Shown here in pieces: positions 1-7,093 of a stretch of 9,147 nucleotides of DNA; within the stretch, counting starts at the first letter, position 1; each line of letters opens with the position of its first letter. Location: contig JBGOUV010000281.1 in NCBI GenBank assembly GCA_041477815.1, positions 1 to 9,147 of the forward strand. The letters run 5' to 3'. Origin of the DNA: JBGOUV01 sp041477815. Its GTDB lineage: Bacteria; Acidobacteriota; Terriglobia; Bryobacterales; JACQDG01. The position numbers were made by a program, and so were the translations under genes. The notes under the pieces were generated by a model that saw only the letters and a list, made by a program, of their open reading frames with translations, ran no database searches and was not told the DNA's origin.

Positions 1-815
1 CAGACCGCCCGCCAATCGAAGGCGAGCCCGAGGGGTGGGAAGGCGAAGCCGCCATTGGTGAGCGAGGAGCCTCGCTCCGGGGCGAGCGCGGGATACGGGA
101 GGAGACCGGAGGCGGCCACTTGGTTCCAAACCGCGACCGCCCGGGCGACCTCGCCGGCCGCCAGAGAGCGGTCGACCGCGGCCAGCAGGGTCGGCCGATC
201 CTCGGGACGGCGAAACGCCGCCAGCCGGGTGACGGCCTGGCCGGCCGCGTCGAGGCGCCCGGTGGAAAGCAGATATACTAGATACTCCTGCAACACCACG
301 GCCCGAGGCGGAATGGCCCGGTCCAGAACGACGGCGGCGTCCGGGGACATCCGCTGGCAGAGGTCGAAGAGCGGGGAGAGAGAGGCGTAGGAGAATTCCG
401 CCGCGGTCCGGGCCCAGCGCCAGAAGTTGGCCTCATCGCCGGAGCGGAAGTAGAAATTGGCGAGGGTCCAGCGGGTGAGATACATCCGATCCTGGTGGAA
501 GGCTGCGAGCAAGAGGTGTTCGGCTTCCTGGCGATTTCCGGCAAACTCCGCCCGCAGCCCGAGATCGATTCTGGCGGCCGTGGAATAGGGATTCAGAGCT
601 ATGGCGCGGCGCAGGGACGGCGCGGCTGGACCGGGCTCGAGCGCCGCCTGGCGCTCCCAGGCGCGGGCGTTCCCCGGGGCGAGCGCCAGTGACCGCCGCA
701 CACTCTCCGGGGTGCTCTCGGCCAGCAGGCGCTCGGCCCAGGCCAATCGCGCCGAGACCACCGCGGCGACCGCGCACATTACCAGCAGCAGCGCCGCCAG
801 GACTCGTTCCCGCAT
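1..815 (-). CDS. TPR-like membrane-anchored or exported protein, C-terminus beyond the left edge
   Basis: The frame is open from ATG at 815 to base 1, giving 271 residues with the end missing. Residues about 5-23 (LAALLLVMCAVAAVVSA region) form a hydrophobic segment, either an N-in anchor or an uncleaved signal. Residues about 28-235 are Ala/Leu/Arg-rich paired helices of TPR character, for example around RRAIALNPYSTAARIDLGLR (69-88) and the hairpin at 96-124. From residue 250 the style changes to SLTNGGF...LAFDWR, which resembles the first strand of a jelly-roll or carbohydrate-binding-like domain that would continue off the window. The start is well supported: GGGAGG lies 4 bases upstream and the ATG shares its A with the stop codon of the J-domain gene, so the two are probably translationally coupled. 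TPR proteins usually act as protein-binding scaffolds. The partner and exact function are not recognisable. Confidence 0.8.
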   Translation of the reverse strand, partial: MRERVLAALLLVMCAVAAVVSARLAWAERLLAESTPESVRRSLALAPGNARAWERQAALEPGPAAPSLRRAIALNPYSTAARIDLGLRAEFAGNRQEAEHLLLAAFHQDRMYLTRWTLANFYFRSGDEANFWRWARTAAEFSYASLSPLFDLCQRMSPDAAVVLDRAIPPRAVVLQEYLVYLLSTGRLDAAGQAVTRLAAFRRPEDRPTLLAAVDRSLAAGEVARAVAVWNQVAASGLLPYPALAPERGSSLTNGGFAFPPLGLAFDWRAV

Positions 816-1786
816 TACTCCTCCCGCCGCACTAGAACCGCGGTGCCGCCGCCGAGCCCGTCCGGGGGCACCGCACCGGTCACGTACCAGGTGACCTGCA
901 TCGACGATTCCCCCAGCAGCCGCAGCCTGACCTCGCCCCGCAGGCCTTGGTGGTCGGTCCAGGCGAAGGTGGACTGCGGTCCACCGCTCCTACCCGCAAA
1001 CTGGAACGCCACACTCGGCGAGATCGGCTTATCCGGAATATGGTAGCGGGCCGCGTACCGGCCCTCCATCGCCCCTTCGCGCTCTGAGATCCTCATCTCA
1101 ATGTACTCGGGAGAATATAGCGCCGCATTTAGGGCGCCGGTCCTCGGCGGTGTATAGAGCCAGGAACCGCCGTATCCGCCGGAGGAATTGCCGTCGGCCG
1201 TCTGCCTTGCTTCCGGCGGAGATGCGATCGCGCCCGGCGCCGCCGCCGTCTCAGGCTCCGGTGCGGGAGTGACGGGTCCGGAGTCGATCGCCTCTGGCAA
1301 CGCGGCCTTGCCGTCCTCCGTCTCGGATGGCTGGCGCCGCCGGCGGCCCGGTCGCGACGCTGCCGGGGCCGGCGCCTCCGACAGCCCCCGTGCTTCGGCG
1401 GCCGGACTCACGGCCTCCGGGACAAACGGCGACGTCCCAGCCGCAGGTGGGTGCGGAATATAGGAGACCACCAATCCCAACAAAAACCCGGCAGACACGT
1501 ATATCCAATGAGGAATTGTGGCTATTGCCGTCCTTAATTGAAACCATTTGGTTTGCGTATTTCTGCTTAGTCCGACGATGCCGCGGTCATATAAGCGGCG
1601 CCTGGCGGGATCGGAAAGGATGTCAATAATCTCATTCAGCCGCCGCATCTGAGCTTCGCCAAGAGCCCGCAGGGCCGCGTCGGAATGCAAATCGGGATGC
1701 AGGATTCTGGTCAGTCTTTTGTATGACTTCAGTATCTCGTCCCGGCTGGCGGCAGGTTCAATCGCAAGTTCTTCGTAGTAATTCAT
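815..1786 (-). CDS. Membrane-spanning J-domain (DnaJ-like) protein
   Basis: The protein has 323 residues. Residues 1-70 are a J domain: MNYYEELAI opening, helix II, the HPD signature at 30-32, then helix III-IV ending in ARRRLYDRG (61-69). HPD is the motif that stimulates DnaK ATPase. Residues about 92-111 (IPHWIYVSAGFLLGLVVSYI) form one membrane segment. Residues 112-210 are a Pro/Ala/Glu-rich linker. Residues about 211-323 are a compact, strand-rich domain beginning GGSWLYTPP. Because the J domain must meet DnaK in the cytoplasm, the C-terminal domain should be periplasmic. It has no G/F region, zinc-finger or client-binding domains of true DnaJ, so it is a class III (C-type) J protein. I remember similar J-GSWLY proteins from Acidobacteriota; the role of the C-terminal domain is unknown to me. 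The start is the first ATG, with no clear Shine-Dalgarno sequence. Confidence 0.85.
   Translation of the reverse strand: MNYYEELAIEPAASRDEILKSYKRLTRILHPDLHSDAALRALGEAQMRRLNEIIDILSDPARRRLYDRGIVGLSRNTQTKWFQLRTAIATIPHWIYVSAGFLLGLVVSYIPHPPAAGTSPFVPEAVSPAAEARGLSEAPAPAASRPGRRRRQPSETEDGKAALPEAIDSGPVTPAPEPETAAAPGAIASPPEARQTADGNSSGGYGGSWLYTPPRTGALNAALYSPEYIEMRISEREGAMEGRYAARYHIPDKPISPSVAFQFAGRSGGPQSTFAWTDHQGLRGEVRLRLLGESSMQVTWYVTGAVPPDGLGGGTAVLVRREE
818..825 (-). promoter_or_regulatory. Shine-Dalgarno site of the TPR-like gene
   Basis: On the minus strand GGGAGGAG lies just before TAATG. It falls within the last codons of the J-domain gene (encoding ...RREE) and decides the start at 815. The stop TAA (817-815) and the start ATG (815-813) share one A, the usual arrangement for translational coupling. 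Confidence 0.7.
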
Positions 1787-1804
1787 GGCGCCACATTATT
1801 CTTG

Positions 1805-1811
1805 TATTATA
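1805..1811. promoter_or_regulatory. Candidate shared -10 element of a bidirectional promoter
   Basis: The heptamer TATTATA lies in the 53-bp divergent gap between the J-domain gene and the FecR-like gene. Read on the plus strand it gives TATTAT (1805-1810); read on the minus strand it gives a perfect TATAAT (1811-1806). It fits the symmetric TANNNTA pattern described for bacterial promoters that fire both ways. The -35 regions at about 17 bp are poor on both sides (TTCATG at 1782-1787 for plus, GTCATC at 1834-1829 for minus). Predicted leaders would be short, roughly 13 nt toward the J gene and 23 nt toward the FecR-like gene. The call rests on sequence only. Confidence 0.4.
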
Positions 1812-1839
1812 CACTTATTTAATGCTACGATGACTTATT

Positions 1840-2727
1840 ATGATCACACGATTTCACAACGGCTCTTTCGTGGCGCTGGCTCTGGCGCTGACCTTAAACT
1901 ATGCATTGGCGGCTCCGGCAGCGTTGGGAGTGGCCACGGCCCACGGAGGTTTTCTGATCGATGGCTCTCCCGTGCAGGGAAACGCCACGCTGTTCGACGG
2001 CGTGCGGATTGAGACCAGGAAGGCCTCCTCCTCGATTCTCCTAGGTAGTGGTGCTATAGTGAGTCTGGCCGGAGAGTCGCGGGCGCGCGTGTACCCGAAG
2101 CGCCTGGTGCTAGAGCGCGGGCAGGGCGAGCTGGCGTCGGCTGCGGGATACCGGATGGAGGCCCTGGGGCTGCGGATTGAGCCGGCGGCGCCGGGAGCTT
2201 CGGCGCTGGTGGCGCTGCGCGGTGACAAGGTGGTGCAGGTGGCGGCGTTCGGCGGAGCCGTGCGCGTCCTGACCGGGGCGGGGTTGCTGGTGGGGAACGT
2301 GATGCCGAGCCACGCGCTGCTGTTCTCGCCGCAGGCAGCGGGCGCCGCCACCGCGAGCAAGATGAGGGGTTGCGTGACCGAGGAAGACGGCAAGTACTAT
2401 TTGACCGACCGCACTGCGGGGGTGAAGGTGCAGGTGAGCGGGCCTGGAATCGAGCAGGAAGCCGGCAATGAGGTGGAGATCACGGGAACGGCCCTGGACG
2501 CCGATCAGGTGCAGGTAAACAGCATCACCCGTCTGGGTTCCGGATGTAAGTCCTCGGCGATACCGGTAGCCGCGGCCGCCGGAGCGGCTGCCGGAGTGGG
2601 CGCAGGAATGGCCGCCGGCACCGTGGCGGTCGTTGTTGTGGGTGTGGGTGTGGCGGCGGCGGCCGCCGGCTACGGTACGTACCGGGCCCAGGACGACCGC
2701 GGCGAGGGTCAGTCCTCCAGCCGCTAG
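1840..2727 (+). CDS. Secreted FecR-like protein with Ala/Gly-rich hydrophobic C-terminus
   Basis: The protein has 295 residues. Residues about 8-24 form a signal peptide (VALALALTLNYALA) with plausible cleavage after A24. Residues about 36-110 resemble the FecR fold seen in envelope proteins: LFDGVRIET, then a scaffold-like ILLGSGAIVSLAGESRARVY and LERGQGEL. A second strand-rich module at about 177-232 runs from GCVTEEDGKYYLTD to EVEITGTAL; it looks like an OB/SH3-like barrel and is bounded by the only two cysteines, C178 and C236, which could pair. Residues about 239-280 are almost purely Ala/Gly/Val, like a glycine-zipper membrane segment, followed by a short polar tail. It lacks the N-terminal sigma-inhibiting part of classical FecR, and no sigma factor or TonB receptor gene adjoins it. 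It is divergent from the J-domain gene and convergent with asnB. The start is the first in-frame ATG and has no visible ribosome site. Function is unknown. Confidence 0.7.
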   Translation: MITRFHNGSFVALALALTLNYALAAPAALGVATAHGGFLIDGSPVQGNATLFDGVRIETRKASSSILLGSGAIVSLAGESRARVYPKRLVLERGQGELASAAGYRMEALGLRIEPAAPGASALVALRGDKVVQVAAFGGAVRVLTGAGLLVGNVMPSHALLFSPQAAGAATASKMRGCVTEEDGKYYLTDRTAGVKVQVSGPGIEQEAGNEVEITGTALDADQVQVNSITRLGSGCKSSAIPVAAAAGAAAGVGAGMAAGTVAVVVVGVGVAAAAAGYGTYRAQDDRGEGQSSSR

Positions 2728-2768
2728 CGCCGGTCTTCGCGCGGCACGGCACGTCTGGCGGATTCCCA

Positions 2769-4778
2769 TCAGACCTGGTGCGACGCCGGTGGGGTGCGCG
2801 AAAAGCGCACTTCGGCACCGGTTGACGGCTCCCGCAGCGTGCGCTGGGCGCTCAGCCACGACTGGAACATGAGGAGGCCCCACAGCGGATGCATCCAGTT
2901 GCGCCGGCCGGAAAGATGCTCGGTCCACTTGCGCTGAACGATGACTGGATCGAGGAAGCCCTCCGCGGCGAGTCGGGCGGGGTGGAGAAGATCCTCTGCC
3001 CAGGGGCGCAGGCGGCCCCGTAGCCAATCGTCCAAAGGAACGGCGAAGCCGGCCTTGGGCCGGTCGGTCAGTCTCTCCGGAACATACTTACGGAGCACCT
3101 GGCGTAAGATCCACTTCCCCGGGCGGCCCCGCACCTTAACGGACAACGGCAGGGCGGCTGCGAATTGGAAGATCTCGTGATCAAGCAGGGGGGCGCGGGC
3201 CTCCAACGCGACGTGCATGGAAGCCCTGTCCAGCTTGACCAGGATGTCATCGGGCAGGTAGCCGATGGTGTCGAGGAGCATCAGAGGGAGGATCGGATCC
3301 ACGCTGCCGCTCCAGGCCGGCGAGCCGGCGGACGCCCCGCGCGCTCCCGGCCCGCCGGCCACGAGTCTTTCCGGATCCGCCCAGATCGAGATCAGCTCCT
3401 GGTAGATGGTCTCCGGGCGGCCGTCGCGAAGGATGGTCTTCAGCCGGTGCAGGTTCTCCCCCGGGTTGCGTTGGCGGAATAGGAGGCGAAACGCTCCTTC
3501 CCAGGCTCCGGACGGAAAGCGATTCAGGAGAAGCGAAAGCGCCGCCCGGGCCGGCCCCGGCAGCCGCGCGAGAGTGCGGCACAGCGAGGCGTGCCAGAAA
3601 TAGCGGGCGTAACCGCCGAAGAACTCATCGCCCCCGTCGCCGGTCAGGGCCACGGTTACAAATCGCCGCGCCAGCGCGCAGATCAGCATGGTGGGGATCT
3701 GGGAGGCGTCGGCGAACGGCTCGTCGTAGACGTCGGCCAAACGGGGAATCTCGGCGATGGCTTCACCCGGTGTGACCGGCAGCTCCGTGTGGTCGGTGCG
3801 CAAGTGCCGGGCGACGGCGCGGGCGTGGTGGGCTTCGTTGTATCCGGCCTCCTGGAAGGCGGCCGTGAACGTCTTGACCGGGCGCGTGCTGCCCGCCTGC
3901 AGGAGGGCCACGATCAGCGAAGAGTCGATCCCGCCGGACAAAAACGCGCCGAGCGGCACATCGGCGATCATCCGCGACGAAACGGTTCGCAGCAGCCGTG
4001 TTTCCAGCTCGGTGATGGCCTCCTGCCCGGTTCCCCGGAAGGGCGCTTGCGTACCCTGCTGGACGATCTCGCGGGCCGACCAGTAGTTCCACACCGCGGG
4101 TTCGGCGCCCGGGGTGTCCGCCCCCATCTCCAGCCAGCCGCCCGGGCGGAGCTTGCACACACCCCGATAGATGGAGTGCGGGCCGGGTATATAGTTGTGG
4201 CGGAAATACAGGGGCAGCACGCCGCGGTCGATCTCGGCGGCAAACTGCGGGTGCGCGCGGAAGGCCTTTAGCTCCGAGGCAAACAGGAATGCCGTTCCCG
4301 CCCAGCCGTAATACAGAGGCTTTTCCCCGAAGCGGTCGCGGGCCAGGTAGAGACGCCGCTCGCGACGGTCCCAGAGGGCCAACGCGAACATGCCGTTGAA
4401 GCGCCGCAGCGACGCCTCCAGGCCCCAGCGCTCCACGCAGGCCAGCATGACCTCGGTGTCGGAGCCGCCGCGAAAATCGGGGGCGCTGCCGTCGGACTCC
4501 AGTGCCGCGCGCAGGCCGGCGAAGTTATACACTTCGCCGTTGAATACCAGGACGTACCGGCCCGTCGCGGAGACCATGGGCTGATGACCTAGCGGGGAAA
4601 GATCGAGGATGGCGAGGCGACGATGGCCCAGCGCCACGCCCGCCGCCGCGTCGGTCCAGACGCCCTCGTCGTCGGGGCCGCGGTGAGCCAACTGGCGAGT
4701 CATGCGGGTGACCACCGTGCGGGCGGCGTCTTTCGACAACTGCCGGCCGGCGTCCAGGAATCCCGCTATTCCGCACAT
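2769..4778 (-). CDS. asnB: Class II glutamine-hydrolysing asparagine synthetase-like amidotransferase
   Basis: The protein has 669 residues and belongs to the asparagine synthase (glutamine-hydrolysing) family. The N-terminal glutaminase domain (about 2-215) starts MCGIAG, with Cys2 the nucleophile after Met removal; GHRRLAILDLS (51-61), FNGEVYN (79-85) and GSDTE (105-109) are the glutamine-site motifs. The synthetase domain (about 255-645) has the ATP PP-loop SGGIDSS (281-287), TGDGGDEFFGGY (379-390) and the DDILVKLDRASM stretch (510-521) with the catalytic-site lysine region. All expected residues are present, so it should be active. A Gly/Ala/Ser-rich loop at 475-492 may be an insertion. 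Its start overlaps the glycosyltransferase gene by 13 bp, placing it last in the polysaccharide operon. Homologues in such loci, for instance WbpS-type enzymes, amidate sugar acids or unknown acceptors, so making free asparagine may not be its job. The family is certain; the substrate is open. Confidence 0.93.
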   Translation of the reverse strand: MCGIAGFLDAGRQLSKDAARTVVTRMTRQLAHRGPDDEGVWTDAAAGVALGHRRLAILDLSPLGHQPMVSATGRYVLVFNGEVYNFAGLRAALESDGSAPDFRGGSDTEVMLACVERWGLEASLRRFNGMFALALWDRRERRLYLARDRFGEKPLYYGWAGTAFLFASELKAFRAHPQFAAEIDRGVLPLYFRHNYIPGPHSIYRGVCKLRPGGWLEMGADTPGAEPAVWNYWSAREIVQQGTQAPFRGTGQEAITELETRLLRTVSSRMIADVPLGAFLSGGIDSSLIVALLQAGSTRPVKTFTAAFQEAGYNEAHHARAVARHLRTDHTELPVTPGEAIAEIPRLADVYDEPFADASQIPTMLICALARRFVTVALTGDGGDEFFGGYARYFWHASLCRTLARLPGPARAALSLLLNRFPSGAWEGAFRLLFRQRNPGENLHRLKTILRDGRPETIYQELISIWADPERLVAGGPGARGASAGSPAWSGSVDPILPLMLLDTIGYLPDDILVKLDRASMHVALEARAPLLDHEIFQFAAALPLSVKVRGRPGKWILRQVLRKYVPERLTDRPKAGFAVPLDDWLRGRLRPWAEDLLHPARLAAEGFLDPVIVQRKWTEHLSGRRNWMHPLWGLLMFQSWLSAQRTLREPSTGAEVRFSRTPPASHQV

Positions 4779-7090
4779 GCGCGCGCCACCACTGGTGTAA
4801 GGTGTTCGCGGATCAGCTCTTCATGCAGAAGCTGGTAGCGACTGGTCATCTGACCGGCGGTGTATTCGAGACTATAGATCTCGCGCCCACGCCGGCCGAG
4901 CGAGGCCGCGCGCTGCGGATCGGCGATCAGCTCCGTCAAGGCCGCGGCCAGGGCGCCGGGGTCCTGAACGGGGACCAGGAGGGCGCTCTCGCCGTCCTTG
5001 GTCGCCTCCTGGAAACTGCTGATCCGGGTGGCGACTACGGGCTTGCCGGCGGCCATGGCCTCGAGCAGGGCCATGGAGAGTCCCTCCCGTAGGCTCGGCA
5101 AGGCAACGATGTCGGCCGCCGCGAGGAGATCGGGCATATCGCTCCGAAAGCCGAGAAACCGGACCCTGTGAGCGATGCCCAAACGGCAGGCCATCTGCTC
5201 CAGGACGGCCCGTAGCGCCCCTTCACCGGCGAACAGAATCCGGACGCGGGCGGCGATCTCGCCGGGCAGCAGCGCCGCCGCGCCCAGCAGGTCTTCCAGG
5301 CCCTTCTGCGCGGCGATGCGGCTGTTCGAAAGAATGGCCACGTGGTGGTCCGCCAGGCCGAGACTCCTTCGTGTTTCCGCGCGGCCGGCGGCGGGCTCCC
5401 ATTCCGGAGCGCCGTTCGGAATCGCCAGCAGCTTGTTCGCAGCGGCAATACCCAGTTCGATGGCCCAGCGGCGATGAAAATGGCTGACCGTCACCAGGCG
5501 GTGACAGCAGCAGGCGGCGATCTTCTCGAGGAAAGCATAGGCGTGCCGCTCCACCGCCGGCGATTCCTCGTGGATCGCGAATCCGTGCATGGTGTGCACG
5601 ATCGCCGGCACCCGGGCCAGCGTGGCCGCGAGGCGGCCGACAAAGCCGGCCTTGGAGGTGTGGGTATGAACCAGGTGATATCCGGCGGTTCTCAGAAAGC
5701 TCCGCAGGCGCCACAGCCCCCGCAGATCCCGCCAGGGCCGGATGTCGCGCCAGCTTACCTCGAGGTTGACCACGCCGAGGCCGCGTTGCCGTGCCGCCTC
5801 GATGGTCTGGGGGTCGGTGGTGAGAAGGTCCACCGTCCATCCGGCGCGCCGTCCGGTCTCAGCCATGGCCAGGGTGCCGGCCGATCCACCTCCCCACTTG
5901 GAGTCGCCGAGGATATGAAGAACCTTGATCGGCGCCGGCCAGCGTCCCGCTTCCACCAGGACGGACATATGAAGGTCATCGAACGCGGCGGCGGCTTTGT
6001 CCAGATCGTGACATTCGCGCACTTGCCGGCGGGCCCGGGCGCCGAGGTCCTGCCGTCGCTCGAGGGACATCCGCAGCAACTCGTCGACCGCCCCGGCAAA
6101 GGCCTCGGGATTCCGGCGCGGCACGATGCGTCCGTGCTCTCCGAGCACCGCGGCCACGTCCCCTACGTCGGTAGCCACGCACGGCACGCCGCAAGCCATG
6201 GCCTCCCCGACCACGCTTGGCGAGGACTCGGCCAGGGAGCTCAGACACGCTACATCCAGCGCCGCGGTGAGGCGCGGGAGGTCCTCCCGCTCGCCCAGAA
6301 GGGACACGCGGCTCTCCAGGCCCAGGCCGCGGAGCAGGGACCCCAGGGCGGCGTTGGACCGATCCACGCCGCGTCCGGCGAGCACGAAGTGAACCTGCGG
6401 GTGCAGTTCGGCCACCCGCCGGGCCGCCCGCAGGAACGTGGGGTGATCTTTCACCGGGTGGTAGCGGGCCATCAAGCCGACCAGCAGCGTGTCCGGAGGG
6501 AGGACCAGCTCGCGGCGCACCTCCTCTCGCGCGGCGGGGTCCGGCCGGAACAGCTCGCCATCAAACCCGTTGGGGATACACACCGTGCGCGCGGCGCAAT
6601 AGCCGATGGCTTCATGCTGCCGGGCAGAGACCTGGGAATTGTAAATGATCCGACGGGGCCGCCGGGACACCCGGGCCAGGGCGCGGATCAGCGCCCGCGT
6701 GGCCGGCTTCTCCGTGGAAAGGTCGCCCAAAGAGCCACGCACGTTCCAGACCGTGGGGGTGCCGGGACCCAGATAGTCCGCGCCGGCCACGGCTACGTTT
6801 CCGTGGACCTCCCAGCCGCAAACCAGGTCGGGCCGGAGCGTCCGTAGTTTCCGCAGCAAACGCCACAGCGCCGCCGGCGTAGGCCGGCCAGGAGACACGC
6901 CCAGCGAATACACTTCCACGCCGAGGGCGGCAATCTTCTGTTCGAGCGACAGGCCCTGGCAGGGCATCAGGGATATCACCGCAGGGCGAAAGCGGCGGCG
7001 GTCGTGCCGGGAGAGCAGTCGGTGGAGTACGGTTTCGGCGCCCCCGGCGCCGAGCCCTGTAATCACGTGCACTATGTTGGCAGGGGTCAT
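4766..7090 (-). CDS. Tandem two-domain GT4 glycosyltransferase
   Basis: The protein has 774 residues made of two complete GT4 (GT-B fold) retaining glycosyltransferases. Unit one (about 4-375) has the GLGAGGAETVLHRLL acceptor-side loop (12-26), IPNGFD (172-177), GLMARYHPVKDH (205-216) and the EX7E pair E288/E296 followed by AMACGVPCVATDVG. Unit two (about 388-765) opens again with IKVLHILGD, then GGGSAGT (400-406), HTHTSKAGFVGR (475-486), HTMHGF, IPNGAP, SNSRIAAQKG and E669/E677 in REGLSMALLEAMAAGKPVVA. Both donor sites look intact, so it could add two sugars in sequence on the cytoplasmic face. The join (376-387) is only about a dozen residues. An internal Met375 sits at 5968, but no purine-rich site precedes it, favouring one polypeptide. 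AGAGG at 7104-7100, 9 bases before the ATG, supports the start. It lies 3 bp after the ligase gene and overlaps asnB by 13 bp. Sugar specificity cannot be read. Confidence 0.92.
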   Translation of the reverse strand: MTPANIVHVITGLGAGGAETVLHRLLSRHDRRRFRPAVISLMPCQGLSLEQKIAALGVEVYSLGVSPGRPTPAALWRLLRKLRTLRPDLVCGWEVHGNVAVAGADYLGPGTPTVWNVRGSLGDLSTEKPATRALIRALARVSRRPRRIIYNSQVSARQHEAIGYCAARTVCIPNGFDGELFRPDPAAREEVRRELVLPPDTLLVGLMARYHPVKDHPTFLRAARRVAELHPQVHFVLAGRGVDRSNAALGSLLRGLGLESRVSLLGEREDLPRLTAALDVACLSSLAESSPSVVGEAMACGVPCVATDVGDVAAVLGEHGRIVPRRNPEAFAGAVDELLRMSLERRQDLGARARRQVRECHDLDKAAAAFDDLHMSVLVEAGRWPAPIKVLHILGDSKWGGGSAGTLAMAETGRRAGWTVDLLTTDPQTIEAARQRGLGVVNLEVSWRDIRPWRDLRGLWRLRSFLRTAGYHLVHTHTSKAGFVGRLAATLARVPAIVHTMHGFAIHEESPAVERHAYAFLEKIAACCCHRLVTVSHFHRRWAIELGIAAANKLLAIPNGAPEWEPAAGRAETRRSLGLADHHVAILSNSRIAAQKGLEDLLGAAALLPGEIAARVRILFAGEGALRAVLEQMACRLGIAHRVRFLGFRSDMPDLLAAADIVALPSLREGLSMALLEAMAAGKPVVATRISSFQEATKDGESALLVPVQDPGALAAALTELIADPQRAASLGRRGREIYSLEYTAGQMTSRYQLLHEELIREHLTPVVARACAE

Positions 7091-7093
7091 AGC

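Noticed and set aside
433..777. Minus-strand open frame of 114 codons in the left region
   Set aside because: It is out of frame with the 1-815 reading frame, which has a strong ribosome site, a coupled start and a sensible membrane/TPR composition. This one is Arg/Pro/Ser-rich noise.
1188..1629. Two plus-strand open frames opposite the J-domain gene
   Set aside because: They lie over the linker and membrane segment of a convincing J protein and encode Ala/Gly/Pro-rich sequence without motifs.
2728..2768. Possible shared terminator in the convergent gap between the FecR-like gene and asnB
   Set aside because: Short GC-rich inverted fragments occur, but there is no convincing stem of useful length and no T-run on either strand.
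2110..3027. Minus-strand open frame of 305 codons spanning the FecR-like gene, the convergent gap and the end of asnB
   Set aside because: It crosses two well-supported genes out of frame, and its His/Arg/Pro-rich composition is typical of antisense reading in GC-rich DNA.
3591..4271. Plus-strand open frame of 226 codons opposite asnB
   Set aside because: It lies entirely within the conserved AsnB coding region and shows no domain or ribosome site of its own.
5342..6847. Plus-strand open frame of 501 codons opposite the tandem glycosyltransferase
   Set aside because: It is a GC-driven shadow. The opposite strand carries two complete sets of GT4 motifs, and this product is rich in Gly/His/Pro/Arg with no recognisable domain.
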